Shown piece after piece: positions 7,324 through 15,718 of a DNA stretch of 21,847 nucleotides; position 1 is the first letter of the stretch, and the number at the start of each line of letters is the position of its first letter. The notes beneath the pieces are model-generated. The model was not told the origin of the DNA. It searched no databases and saw only the letters and a program-made list of their open reading frames with translations. Origin of the DNA: Bacteroidales bacterium UBA6397 (lineage in GTDB: Bacteria; Bacteroidota; Bacteroidia; Bacteroidales; UBA932); contig DJQB01000035.1 in assembly GCA_002439875.1 (NCBI GenBank), positions 1 through 21,847 of the forward strand, written 5' to 3'. Position numbers and translations under genes: made by a program.

Positions 7324-8102
7324 TTATTTTCTTACTCCCGAATTCTTTCCGAAAGTCCATGCAGCCTTGAATCCATTGCTCCAAAGCAGGTTGGAGCCAT
7401 GCTGATGCTTCGGGACACCATCGAACCGACTTCCCACAAGCGTCAACAGCTCTGAAAACAGTGCCACATCCATCCGCTCCGTCACCGAGAAGCGCACCTG
7501 AAGGCATCCGCCCGTCCCGAAGTTCCATTTCGAGTCAGCCTTGAGGACGCTCTTCCTGTTTCTTTCGGAGTTTCCGCCGTCCACCCAAGCCTTGATTTCG
7601 GCTTTGGAGCAGGTCACGGCGAGAACCGGAGAGACCTCAACAGCCCAGCGGCCGGGAGAAGACGCCCTTGCGGCCGGTCCGGCGAGAAGTCCGCATTGAT
7701 CCTTGCGTCCACCCTCATGATTGACACGGCGCTTTCCAGATCGCCATAGCTCCATCCCTCAAGATCAACCACCGGAGCGTTGTACCGCACCCGGTCCGAT
7801 CCCAGCCAGTACCCTCTTTCGACACAGCAGTCTCTCGCCGAGAGACCGACACGTCCAAAGCCTGCCGAGATCTCGGCCGAAAGCACGTCACCCAGCATCC
7901 TGCCGGCATAGACGCCTCCGCCCCATCCGATTCCGTTATCACCGGAGCCGAAAGAGGAGAATGTGCAGACTCCTGTCGGAATCTCTCCTCGGAGACCTGC
8001 GTACCAACCTTGGTTTACGGGATGATTGTTTCGCTCTTGCGCGGAGACCGCAAGGAAGGACATCGCCAGAACCGCGAAGCAACAAATGAGGTGACGTTTC
8101 AT
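7324..8102 (-). pseudogene. Outer-membrane beta-barrel protein, frameshifted
   Basis: One gene in two frames. From the ATG at 8102 the first frame gives a signal peptide (MKRHLICCFAVLAMSFLAVSAQ) and a beta-rich segment: GWYAGLRGEIPTGVCTFSS, WGGGVYAGRMLGDVLSAEI and SIMRVDARINADF. At about 7640-7695 the sense continues in another frame as SSPGRWAVEVSPVLAVTC, then GTGGCLQVRFSVTERMDVALFSEL and NGFKAAWTFGKN, stopping at 7324. Joined, they give a protein of about 260 residues with alternating amphipathic strands and an aromatic-rich C-terminus, as in small outer-membrane barrels. A one-base deletion in the GC-rich stretch would explain this. Either it is a real inactivation or a sequencing/assembly error. 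It is the first gene of locus 1, where locus 2 has its DUF3575 protein. Confidence 0.7.
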
Positions 8103-8237
8103 CAATCTAAAGTAATTTCATTTTCATAGCGCACAATGCCTCCAAGTCTCCGAGTTTCCACTCTGTCTCCGTCAGCATGTGGATTTGCAATCAAAAGGAC
8201 TATCGACCAATTTTCAAGATTCCGTTTTTGATTGACA

Positions 8238-8245
8238 CAAATATA
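8238..8245 (-). promoter_or_regulatory. -7 box for fimbrial locus 1
   Basis: On the - strand the sequence reads TATATTTG, matching TAnnTTTG. It lies about 136 nt upstream of the ATG at 8102, implying a leader of roughly 128 nt. No convincing -33 TTG is seen at the right distance. Confidence 0.45.
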
Positions 8246-8478
8246 CGGATTAATTTTCTTCCTTTTCTCCTTTCGCGGCAATCATTTTGTTCCTTTGGCG
8301 AGATTTGCCGGACAATCGTGTTCCTCTGACGTGAGAGACCGCTCCTTTTACGGGAAGAAAGCGTTTATTTCGCTTATTTTCAACGGCGAGAGATCATGCG
8401 AGGTTTTCGGGCCAAAACCAGGATTCTGTTTCGGGCGAGCACCTTTTCACTCAACGGGCCGCTGCTTCGAGACAACGT

Positions 8479-8583
8479 GCTTCGACAGGTTGCAAGACGG
8501 TCGCTTCGGCGGGCTCAGCGACCGCGTACGCCTGGTTGGTGAGCTTGCCGAACCATTAGGGCAGGCGCTTCGGCGGGCCAAGC
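8479..8583. repeat. Cluster of dispersed 20-bp repeats including a 50-bp composite block
   Basis: A degenerate copy (GCTTCGACAGGTTGC) at 8479 is followed by GCTTCGGCGGGCTCAGCGAC at 8503. From 8534 to 8583 comes a composite of two opposed copies, GGTTGGTGAGCTTGCCGAAC and GCGCTTCGGCGGGCCAAGC, that could fold back on each other. The composite recurs at 10523-10572 with about 46 of 50 positions identical. Confidence 0.75.
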
Positions 8584-8776
8584 TACAATGGCGATTATTT
8601 TATAAGGCTGTCTGTCGAAACAACTTGAAATCAAGGGGAAAAGAAAAAATATTTCTGTTTCTTTTGGATTGCATGTGTTTCTTTTCATTTTTTACGTTTA
8701 CAATGCCGATATTGCATGCAGGTTTCGGAAAGGATTCCGAGACCACATATTACCAATAATCAACATAATTTGAACT

Positions 8777-9865
8777 ATGAATTGTTCTAAGACCAAAACA
8801 GCCATTAACCAAGAGGGAATGTCCGAGCTGGACCTCTATCGCAAACGCTACCGTCATTGCCGGAGACTGATTGATAATGACTCTAGATTCAAAGGTATGA
8901 GCGAGGAAGAGAAGGACACCTATGCCCAAAGCCTTGCCACCCCGGAATATCTTGACCTGACATGTGATTGGGCATTCAAGTACCTGTTCCAGAATCACCC
9001 TGACATGCTCATCATGCTCCTAAACGACATTCTTCAGGAAAACATCACGTCAATAGAGTTCCGGAACACGGAACTCGCCAAGGACGCACAGCATGACAAG
9101 AGGATACTCTTCGACCTTCTCTGCAAGACTCCTTCCGGGACCATTCTTGTCGAGATGCAGAAGGCTTCAAGATCCGACCAACGGGACAGGCTGTTCTTTT
9201 ATGGTGCGAGGCTGGTCAATCGGCAGGTAGAGGAAGGTGATAAAGAATATGTCCTGACCCCAGTCAAGGTGATCTGCATCATGAACTACGAGGATGCCCA
9301 TCCGGATTCCCCGGAGGACAAGATCCTCTACCATTACCGCATCCAGGAAGTAGAGACCTCCGAGCCATTTGGCGATCAGCTATCGTTCTACCTCCTTGAG
9401 CTACCGAGGATCATGCACTACACCGATGAATATGACAGTCCCGTTGCGGGATGGTGCCGAATATTCAGGAATTTCGCTATCTTTGCCAAGTCGAGGTCCA
9501 AGGATGATGAACGGTTTGGCAAATTGGAGAGGGCGATGCGTGTCAGTGGCCTTGACGACAATGAGATTGACAACTATTTCAGTGTTATGTTGACAGAGAA
9601 GGAGATGCACCCCTACATAGAGGGAGCGAAGCAGCAAGGCTACCGAATGGGGCGTCAGGAGGGCTTCAAAGACGGTATGGAGCAAGGCAAGTTCGAAGGC
9701 AGGGCAGAAGGTAAGGCCGAGGGTAGAGCCGAAGGGCGCGATGCGGCCATGATAGATGTCGCCAAGTCATTGCTTGCGCTTGGCATGCCATTCGAGCAGA
9801 TAACACAGGTTGCAGGACTATCACTTGAACAGGTAAAGTCACTTTCACAAGGGAAGGAGGCTTGA
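8777..9865 (+). CDS. Rpn-family recombination-promoting nuclease / transposase-like protein
   Basis: A 362-residue protein of the PD-(D/E)XK nuclease/putative transposase family. The core begins EYLDLTCDWAFKYLFQNHPD (residues 57-76). The catalytic-type residues are Asp113 in ILFDLLCKT and Glu126/Gln128 in ILVEMQKA, then SDQRDRLFFYGARLV, all standard for the family. A linker with PVKVICIMNYED and LSFYLLELPR follows. Residues about 285-335 are a low-complexity Gly/Glu/Arg/Lys stretch (EGRAEGKAEGRAEGRD), followed by a helical tail LLALGMPFEQITQVAGLSLEQV, also typical. Related Rpn proteins are DNA endonucleases that raise recombination; the in-cell role here is unknown. It looks intact and is full length. 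It stands alone between two fimbrial loci and is flanked by repeats. Confidence 0.85.
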   Translation: MNCSKTKTAINQEGMSELDLYRKRYRHCRRLIDNDSRFKGMSEEEKDTYAQSLATPEYLDLTCDWAFKYLFQNHPDMLIMLLNDILQENITSIEFRNTELAKDAQHDKRILFDLLCKTPSGTILVEMQKASRSDQRDRLFFYGARLVNRQVEEGDKEYVLTPVKVICIMNYEDAHPDSPEDKILYHYRIQEVETSEPFGDQLSFYLLELPRIMHYTDEYDSPVAGWCRIFRNFAIFAKSRSKDDERFGKLERAMRVSGLDDNEIDNYFSVMLTEKEMHPYIEGAKQQGYRMGRQEGFKDGMEQGKFEGRAEGKAEGRAEGRDAAMIDVAKSLLALGMPFEQITQVAGLSLEQVKSLSQGKEA

Positions 9866-10522
9866 CTAATACTTTTTCTGTCAGCCCCATTGGTATTCCA
9901 GGGATTGTAGTTTGATGGGAATTAAGATGTTCGGTTGTAACCAAAAGTTTCCTATAAGAATAGGAATGGTTTCCGATATAACCAAAACTTTCATAAGAAG
10001 CATGAGGCGGGCGTGTTATCCTTACTCGTTTCATCGCTTCATTTTCTATTCTTTACAAACCACTGACACAGTGATGCGCTCCTGACTGCTGCCAGAGGCT
10101 GGTTCCCGTGGCTGACCTTATCCCCGAACAAGGGGGTCAGGCACATCAATCTGCCTCCAATCACTCTCCAAGTCATCCTCCTGTGCCTGTGGATTGCAAA
10201 CAGCCAATCTCGACTGGTTCAGCGACCATGCTGTGTCGGGCGACAAGCCTGTCGAGGTGTCCGATATAGCATCCCGTGTTTAGTAACACCCATACAATTA
10301 GCGAGTTATAAAATAGTGCCCTCCCGATTGCCCCGGCAACGATTTGTAACATTTTGATAATGAACAGGTGATGTCTCGCCCTTTGATTCTCAAGGTGTTT
10401 TGAATTGTTGCCAGTCAAACTAAATACAAAAGCGCCTATTTCAAGCCAGCGTCTGAGCTCAGACTTAGCAGGAGAATTCATACTTTGAACGGGCTCGGTA
10501 ATATTTGCGGAAGAGACCGCCC

Positions 10523-10578
10523 GGTTGGTGAGCTTGTCGAACCATTAGGGCGGGCGCTTCGGCGGGCTCAGCGACCGG
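10523..10578. repeat. Composite repeat block, second copy
   Basis: GGTTGGTGAGCTTGTCGAAC followed by an opposed copy GCTTCGGCGGGCTCAGCGAC. The first 50 positions match 8534-8583 with four differences, in direct orientation. The two opposed halves form an imperfect inverted repeat, as in REP/BIME-type elements. Confidence 0.75.
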
Positions 10579-10590
10579 AGGGTGGGGAAC

Positions 10591-10744
10591 GGTGGGCACT
10601 GTCGGGAAGCGGATTGTGGGGGGAAATGCTGCCGGTGGGTGTTGGTGGCACTGTCGGGAAGCGGAATGTGGGGGAAATGCTGCCGGTGGGTGTCATAGGA
10701 CACTGGCGCTGGGAGCGGAATGTGGGGAACGTCACCGAATGGCG
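10591..10744. repeat. Tandem repeat of about 53 bp, two good copies and one degenerate
   Basis: Unit 1 at 10591-10643 and unit 2 at 10644-10696 share GCACTGTCGGGAAGCGGA, then TGTGGGGG and AAATGCTGCCGGTGGGTGT. A third, poorer copy runs to about 10744. The repeat lies just past the 3' end of fimbrial locus 2. Confidence 0.7.
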
Positions 10745-10768
10745 ATGGCGAGATGAGGACGAGAAAGG

Positions 10769-13700
10769 CTAATCTATGCGGATGTCGCGGACGCAACGGG
10801 CCTGAGAAGCAGTATGTCCTGTGCTAAGGTACAAATTTAAATAATCTGCCAAAAAGCCTGTTTTATTGTCTTGTTTTTTCGTACCTAACTTTCCCATACT
10901 CCAGAAAGTTCGTGTAAAAGCACCATTTGTCAATGGATAGTTATCATTAGGCTTGTCGCAATAAAAACGAATCATTGCCAATTCAAGCTGATTGGGTATT
11001 CGATAACCTTGAGGACAATATTCGGCTCTATAAGCAGAACCTTTATCCGTGACCACATTATTCAAAGCTTCAAAAGTACCTGAAACACTCTTGTAGTCAG
11101 GGCAAATCTCAAACTTCTTATAAAGACGATTCTGTTCCGATTCGTTGCTGGCTAGTTCAAGGTCACGGGATGTGTAGTAGCGAAGGGCATTCGCATTAAG
11201 ATTGGTACATGTGACAACGTAAGGAGAAGACGAACTTCCGTCACCACTTGCTGTCACAAGTTGCTCCGGAACCTTTTCCAGATCATCTTTAGTAGTCTCA
11301 TCGGACAAGTCCATGCCAAGATTCCTGACACATCTTATTGACCAAGAATTCATCCCTCCTCCCCAATCCAGTGACCCGGAAATATCACCCGTCGAGATAC
11401 CCTCCTCTGCCCAAATCAATGTAGGTTGACTAGATTCACTACTATATTTTGTGCTGGAAATCACATGCTGTCTCCAGACGTTCACGTCATCAGAGGCGCG
11501 CTGGCTTGAGGTGCGGTAGTACAGACGGGAATTCTGGTTCAAGAGGCCATCCCCTACATAGAGGCCGATAAGCTGGCGGATTGAAGCCAAGTACCAACGC
11601 ATCTCACTTGCGTCTATCTTTCCGTCACCGTTGTTGTCACGGTTCCGTGACATGCACAAATAGCGCAATGACTTGTAATCATTCTGCATCTGAGGAGTGG
11701 AATTATCAACTTCAAAGTTCATATAAGTTTTCCATTTAGCATTGTTACTAAATGAGCTGCCAGTAATCAATCCCCACTCATACAAAGAGTTCAGAAGACC
11801 ATTATCTTGTGAGGAGTTGCCGCCACTGCCACTGTAGTCGGAAGCGGATGTGTTATACGTCTTAACCTTATCCGAGAACTCGTCAGTGTATTCGGTGCCC
11901 CAGGCGGTTTGGAGGGAGGTGTAGGACTCGTCGGTGTTGTAGATGCACTGGATGGCGTGCTGCTGGATGGTGACTACGGAGCCGGTGGCGCGGGACTCGA
12001 GGTCTTTGCTGATGTCGGAGTTGCAGAGGATGTGGACGGAGCGGTCGGGCTGGTTGACGAACTTTTTCCACAGGGTGGTGGATTTCGCACCGGTCAGCGG
12101 ATGAGCCTCGTAGTAATATTCATTGACAAAGGCGGTGACGCAGATTTTCGGATTCAGGTTGCCATTCTCGTCCTTACCTTGGTCGAAATCGGAGGTGGCC
12201 GGGTCGACAAGGTACTTGTTCACCTGCTCTTTCATGTACTTCACCAAAGAGACGATGTCGAAAACACCGTCGTTGTGATAGCCGCTAAGGCCAGCGGAAC
12301 CGTCCCCCTCCTGGTTTCCTCCGGAAGAACGAGCGGTCTTCCCGTCACGATACTTTGAGGAAGACTCGAAAAGTATGTCCGGATCCAGGAACTTACGCCG
12401 GTTTTCAGAGAAGTAGTTTCCATTGTCATCCTTTTTGTTCAGTCTGAAATGCACCCACTTGTAATCCAGTCCTGAGGTGATGTCAATGCCGTCTATGATC
12501 CGTGGTCCGCCTGTGCTGAACGGTGTCTCAACTTCCCAGGTCAGTTTGTCGGCCACACACTTGTCGGCGTTCTGAACCCTCCCGTCAGTTCCAAGAGAGA
12601 CACCTCCGTCAAAAAAGTTCGCCAGATGGAATGTCAGTGTCTTGGACTCGTAGTGGGCGTCGCAAAGGGCGATCTCCTCGCGGGCGATGGTCACGAACCC
12701 TGTCGCGCCCGGTTGGTTCTCCTTCACATCTTCGACAGCGCCCTTTGAAGTCTCGACCTCCACACGAATGTTATTCACAGAATTCACCGTGACAGTGTAG
12801 GTGTAGGAAGTGTTGCGCAAGACTTGGAAGTTGTCGAATTTGGAATATTCGTCGTTCCAGTGACCGGGGCCAGTCGGATCTATTTTTTCCGTGCCCCAAT
12901 CTCCCAGATGAATAAGGTACGTCACATCGGCAGACAGCACCTGTCCAGCGTCATCGTTTTCCAACTCCATCGTAACCTTTCCGGTCACCATGACATAGGT
13001 CGAGAAATCATTGGCATTCGCGAAAACGCGCATGTCCCTTTCGTACGGCTTGCCGTCCACGACATAGCTCACATGCACGGACTGGTTCGTGCCGTCTGTA
13101 TTCTTGGCCTGACGGCTCCTGTCTTGATACCCCTTAATGCCATCCGGATTCTTCGGGCTTTGTCTGTTCTCAAGCATATAGAAAGTGAACGACTGCTCTC
13201 CGGTCTGGTCGTTGTACGTCTCGAAATTCACATATTCAGTGTCGAAGAAATCCTTTGCATGCTCGCTATATTCAGAAAGAGGGGTACCAGCGGGAACAAC
13301 ACTGTCATCATTGTCACTGTTGATGGCGTAGGCGGTGCGGGGAACGTTGAACACTCTCCACTGGAGCGCCTGGAACGACTTAATTTTCTGTCCTCTATCA
13401 TCAGGTCGGCTGCCAGTGCGGAAATCGAACTTGATCTTGGCATCAATACGTTCCAGTTGGATCACAGCGTCCTTGCCGTCAACCGTCATATTCCCTTCAG
13501 AATCAATCGTGACCCCCTCCAGCACTCCGGTCATAGGGAACAGAATGTTGCGTGACACGATGTTCTGGTTGAGGTAGCATTGGAACTTAATCAAATCATC
13601 CTCATTCTGAATCGAATGGCTGAGCAGTTCCTCCGACACCCTCACCATGTCCGAATCAAGATTCGTGTAAAGGTACAGTTTCATTTCACTTACTGACGGC

Positions 13701-14059
13701 ACGGCCAACCTCATCTTGCCGGAGAATGAACCACTCTTGTAGCTGCCGCACCACCATTTTATCGGCAGCTCAGCGTTCTCATCCTCCTGCTTGAAATCAT
13801 CCGAAAAGAAATGACTCGCAACCTTGTTGCCACTTTTATCAAACACAAAGAGGTGCATGTTGAACACCCTTGACTCAGTCTCCAACGAATGTCCGGCGCG
13901 GGTCACAACCACGTCCATCGGAGTGGTCCCGAATGCCAATGTCGCGACTACTTCTCCCTCGGCAAGACCGACAGGCTCAACCGACTCCCGCACGCACGAG
14001 GCGAGCAGGCAAAGATTAGCAAGAGCAATGAATATGATGGTAGCGAATCTGTTGTTCAT
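10769..14059 (-). CDS. DUF4906-family large fimbrial lipoprotein (tip/adhesin candidate)
   Basis: A 1096-residue lipoprotein (lipobox CLLASC, Cys22), the last and largest gene of locus 2. The N-domain resembles fimbrial accessory subunits: VVATLAFGTTPMDVVVTRAG, then FNMHLFVFDKSGNKVASH and KLYLYTNLDS. The middle matches the DUF4906 pattern, including VLRNTSYTYTVTVNSVNNI and DRSVHILCNSDISKDLESRA. Near residue 808 is DNNGDGKIDASE, a perfect EF-hand/dockerin-type calcium loop, followed by MRWYLASIRQLIGLY. The C-terminus has CPQGYRIPNQLELAMI, FWSMGKL and ARCVRDIRID, like the Fib_succ_major domain. Size, position and domain mix suggest a tip adhesin, but no ligand can be read from the sequence. It starts 11 nt after the previous gene's stop. 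GC content varies sharply inside it. Confidence 0.8.
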   Translation of the reverse strand: MNNRFATIIFIALANLCLLASCVRESVEPVGLAEGEVVATLAFGTTPMDVVVTRAGHSLETESRVFNMHLFVFDKSGNKVASHFFSDDFKQEDENAELPIKWWCGSYKSGSFSGKMRLAVPSVSEMKLYLYTNLDSDMVRVSEELLSHSIQNEDDLIKFQCYLNQNIVSRNILFPMTGVLEGVTIDSEGNMTVDGKDAVIQLERIDAKIKFDFRTGSRPDDRGQKIKSFQALQWRVFNVPRTAYAINSDNDDSVVPAGTPLSEYSEHAKDFFDTEYVNFETYNDQTGEQSFTFYMLENRQSPKNPDGIKGYQDRSRQAKNTDGTNQSVHVSYVVDGKPYERDMRVFANANDFSTYVMVTGKVTMELENDDAGQVLSADVTYLIHLGDWGTEKIDPTGPGHWNDEYSKFDNFQVLRNTSYTYTVTVNSVNNIRVEVETSKGAVEDVKENQPGATGFVTIAREEIALCDAHYESKTLTFHLANFFDGGVSLGTDGRVQNADKCVADKLTWEVETPFSTGGPRIIDGIDITSGLDYKWVHFRLNKKDDNGNYFSENRRKFLDPDILFESSSKYRDGKTARSSGGNQEGDGSAGLSGYHNDGVFDIVSLVKYMKEQVNKYLVDPATSDFDQGKDENGNLNPKICVTAFVNEYYYEAHPLTGAKSTTLWKKFVNQPDRSVHILCNSDISKDLESRATGSVVTIQQHAIQCIYNTDESYTSLQTAWGTEYTDEFSDKVKTYNTSASDYSGSGGNSSQDNGLLNSLYEWGLITGSSFSNNAKWKTYMNFEVDNSTPQMQNDYKSLRYLCMSRNRDNNGDGKIDASEMRWYLASIRQLIGLYVGDGLLNQNSRLYYRTSSQRASDDVNVWRQHVISSTKYSSESSQPTLIWAEEGISTGDISGSLDWGGGMNSWSIRCVRNLGMDLSDETTKDDLEKVPEQLVTASGDGSSSSPYVVTCTNLNANALRYYTSRDLELASNESEQNRLYKKFEICPDYKSVSGTFEALNNVVTDKGSAYRAEYCPQGYRIPNQLELAMIRFYCDKPNDNYPLTNGAFTRTFWSMGKLGTKKQDNKTGFLADYLNLYLSTGHTASQARCVRDIRID

Positions 14060-14070
14060 AAAGCGATTCT

Positions 14071-15708
14071 TTAATCAAAGGTTGTCTCGTTTGTGACCTC
14101 TTTCCATGGTCCCAATTCAAATCCGCAGGCACCATCGGTGTCCGAATATGTCACCGTGATGTTCAGCTTCAGATGTTCGTTACGCTTTAGCTGGGCAAGA
14201 TTGTAAGCCACGCCATATTTGTCCACATGAACGACGGCGTGGGAGTAGTTGAGGGATTTGAACGGTTTCTCGAACACCCATGCGTCCGGGTTCTCAGTCA
14301 CTTCTACCTTTCTTAGACTCCACTGGTTTGCTCCGGACGTGACAGGAACCGGTTTGTTCGAGGAATTGGATATATAATTTGATCCATCGTACAAATTGCC
14401 GTTTTCATCATAAGTAATTGACTGAGGAGAAGACGAGGTTCTGACGCCATCACCGTCTACACTCAGATATGTCTCATGTTCCAGATTCTTGAAAGTGCAA
14501 TTTCGGTCACTGACCGAAACGACTTGCCACAGATACTCGTCAATGTCCGGAGAGTTCTTGACATTGTTGTCCGAGCCGAACGAGAACAGGTTCGTCGAGC
14601 CATCCTTATCAGCGCCCAAATAGAAAGTGCTGGATAGGTCGGAACGAATAAGGTAATAAGATTCAGGGCTTGGGGCGCCATGTGAGCTGTTACCTACATT
14701 TGACAAGATGAAATCCTGCCCCTTTTTCATGCTTGGAGTAGTGCCCTCATCATATAGCGCCGCTTTGATCATGAATGTCTTGTCGACAGTTCCATCTGTC
14801 TCGAACATATACAGATCTCTCAAAACAACCGTCTCTTTGGGGTCAATCACGATGTAGCCTCCGTTGTCCACATAAGGGAAAGCAATCTTATCATGTTGAG
14901 GGACATCATTATCACCAGACTCATTCGTGCGAGGAAAAAGATAGCCACACGACTGATTGAAGGCAGACAATGTCACACCATTGATCGCCAACCGCTTGTC
15001 CTTTGCGTTGTTCGTGATCGCCATAGTGAATCTCGCGCAGACGCGAGACAACTCCACCGAGATCTTGTTCTCTCCGGGGCCGATGGAAACCGTGCCCTTA
15101 TAGGAAAGTGGCATGCCGACATTGGTGTTGTAGCCTCCGTCATCTGTAGCGACATGCTTTTCCTTATCGGTAAAAAGAGGTTTTCTAACAAGATCTTTAT
15201 CCGGGACCAAGGCCAGCATCCCGGCAGCGGAATACGCAGGGCAACTGCCAGACGCCACCGGCCCGAAATATTCATTCATGAGCACATTTGCCGAATTCAG
15301 ATTTGTGCCCTCTTTGCACTTTTCATCAAGCCCCGTGTAATTAGCGACAACATACATCTCATAATCACCTCTCTCACAATTACCTATGGGACACGAAAGT
15401 GTTTCTTCTCCGGCCTCGTCCGTAACATCAAATTTGGCGAACTTGCTGACAACCCCGTTCTTCACAAGCCACACCCTGAGATTCTTCATCTTGTCACCGT
15501 CATCAAGGGAATGGTCGCTGTCCGAAGAAATCTGGTTAGGATTATAATATATACCATTCTCATTCGCTCGTGTTGCCACCCCGGTCCCGACACTAAGGAT
15601 CAGAGTACCCTGACCGGAACTTTCCGGCTCCAGCCCAGGGGCAACGCATCCCGCCATGAAAGGGGCCATGGCGATTGTCAAAAGAATATTCCTGATGCCG
15701 TCTCTCAT
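14071..15708 (-). CDS. Fimbrillin-like lipoprotein with possible beta-trefoil insertion
   Basis: A 545-residue lipoprotein (lipobox PFMAGC, Cys21). The first half resembles Mfa/Fim accessory subunits: GTLILSVGTGVATRA, then MKNLRVWLVKNGVVSKFA, YEMYVVANYTG, and the conserved NKISVELSRVCARFTMAI strand. The C-terminal end (FKSLNYSHAVVHVDKYGVAYNLAQL, then LKLNITVTYSDTDG) returns to a fimbrillin pattern. Between them, residues about 351-470 look different: YYLIRSDLSSTFYLGADKDG, EYLWQVVSVSDRNCTFKN, ETYLSVDGDG and NQWSLRKVEV. Repeated Tyr-Leu and (Q)xW units are reminiscent of ricin-type beta-trefoil lectin domains. This could be a minor or tip subunit with a carbohydrate-binding module. It lies 10 nt after the upstream fimbrillin and 11 nt before the DUF4906 gene. 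Confidence 0.7.
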   Translation of the reverse strand: MRDGIRNILLTIAMAPFMAGCVAPGLEPESSGQGTLILSVGTGVATRANENGIYYNPNQISSDSDHSLDDGDKMKNLRVWLVKNGVVSKFAKFDVTDEAGEETLSCPIGNCERGDYEMYVVANYTGLDEKCKEGTNLNSANVLMNEYFGPVASGSCPAYSAAGMLALVPDKDLVRKPLFTDKEKHVATDDGGYNTNVGMPLSYKGTVSIGPGENKISVELSRVCARFTMAITNNAKDKRLAINGVTLSAFNQSCGYLFPRTNESGDNDVPQHDKIAFPYVDNGGYIVIDPKETVVLRDLYMFETDGTVDKTFMIKAALYDEGTTPSMKKGQDFILSNVGNSSHGAPSPESYYLIRSDLSSTFYLGADKDGSTNLFSFGSDNNVKNSPDIDEYLWQVVSVSDRNCTFKNLEHETYLSVDGDGVRTSSSPQSITYDENGNLYDGSNYISNSSNKPVPVTSGANQWSLRKVEVTENPDAWVFEKPFKSLNYSHAVVHVDKYGVAYNLAQLKRNEHLKLNITVTYSDTDGACGFELGPWKEVTNETTFD

Positions 15709-15718
15709 TACATTTCCA

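Larger units (their letters stand above)
8103..8776. other. Intergenic region between divergent locus 1 and the rpn-like gene
   Basis: About 670 nt without a convincing gene. The left part is the leader and promoter of locus 1. Positions 8479-8583 hold several copies of the dispersed repeat. From about 8590 it becomes A/T-rich, with TTG at 8669-8671 and TACGTTTA at 8693-8700 as a weak promoter candidate for the rpn-like gene. A 175-codon open frame on the + strand here translates the repeats and has no family resemblance, so I do not call it a gene. Confidence 0.6.
9866..10768. other. Repeat-rich intergenic region between convergent genes
   Basis: About 900 nt with no supported gene. It contains two similar segments built on TAACCAAAA and TTTC (9937-9960 and 9978-9999). 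A hairpin lies at 10117-10142 (CCTTATCCCC with GGGGGTCAGG, loop of 6). Degenerate copies of the dispersed repeat lie near 10208-10255, the 50-bp composite is at 10523-10572, and a tandem repeat runs 10591-10744. A 102-codon - strand frame at 10173-10481 contains repeat-derived sequence and a hydrophobic stretch but no family I can name. Confidence 0.55.

Noticed and set aside
8232..8759. 175-codon open frame on the + strand upstream of the rpn-like gene
   Set aside because: It translates the dispersed repeats and A/T-rich promoter DNA, with no domain pattern and odd composition. It overlaps the locus 1 promoter.
10173..10481. 102-codon - strand frame in the intergenic region
   Set aside because: It begins with plausible sequence but ends in repeat-derived residues (AEPVEIG) and has no family resemblance. 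A decayed gene is possible but not supported.
12824..13555. 243-codon + strand frame opposite the DUF4906 gene
   Set aside because: It is antisense to a coding region with strong family signal, and no domain is recognisable.
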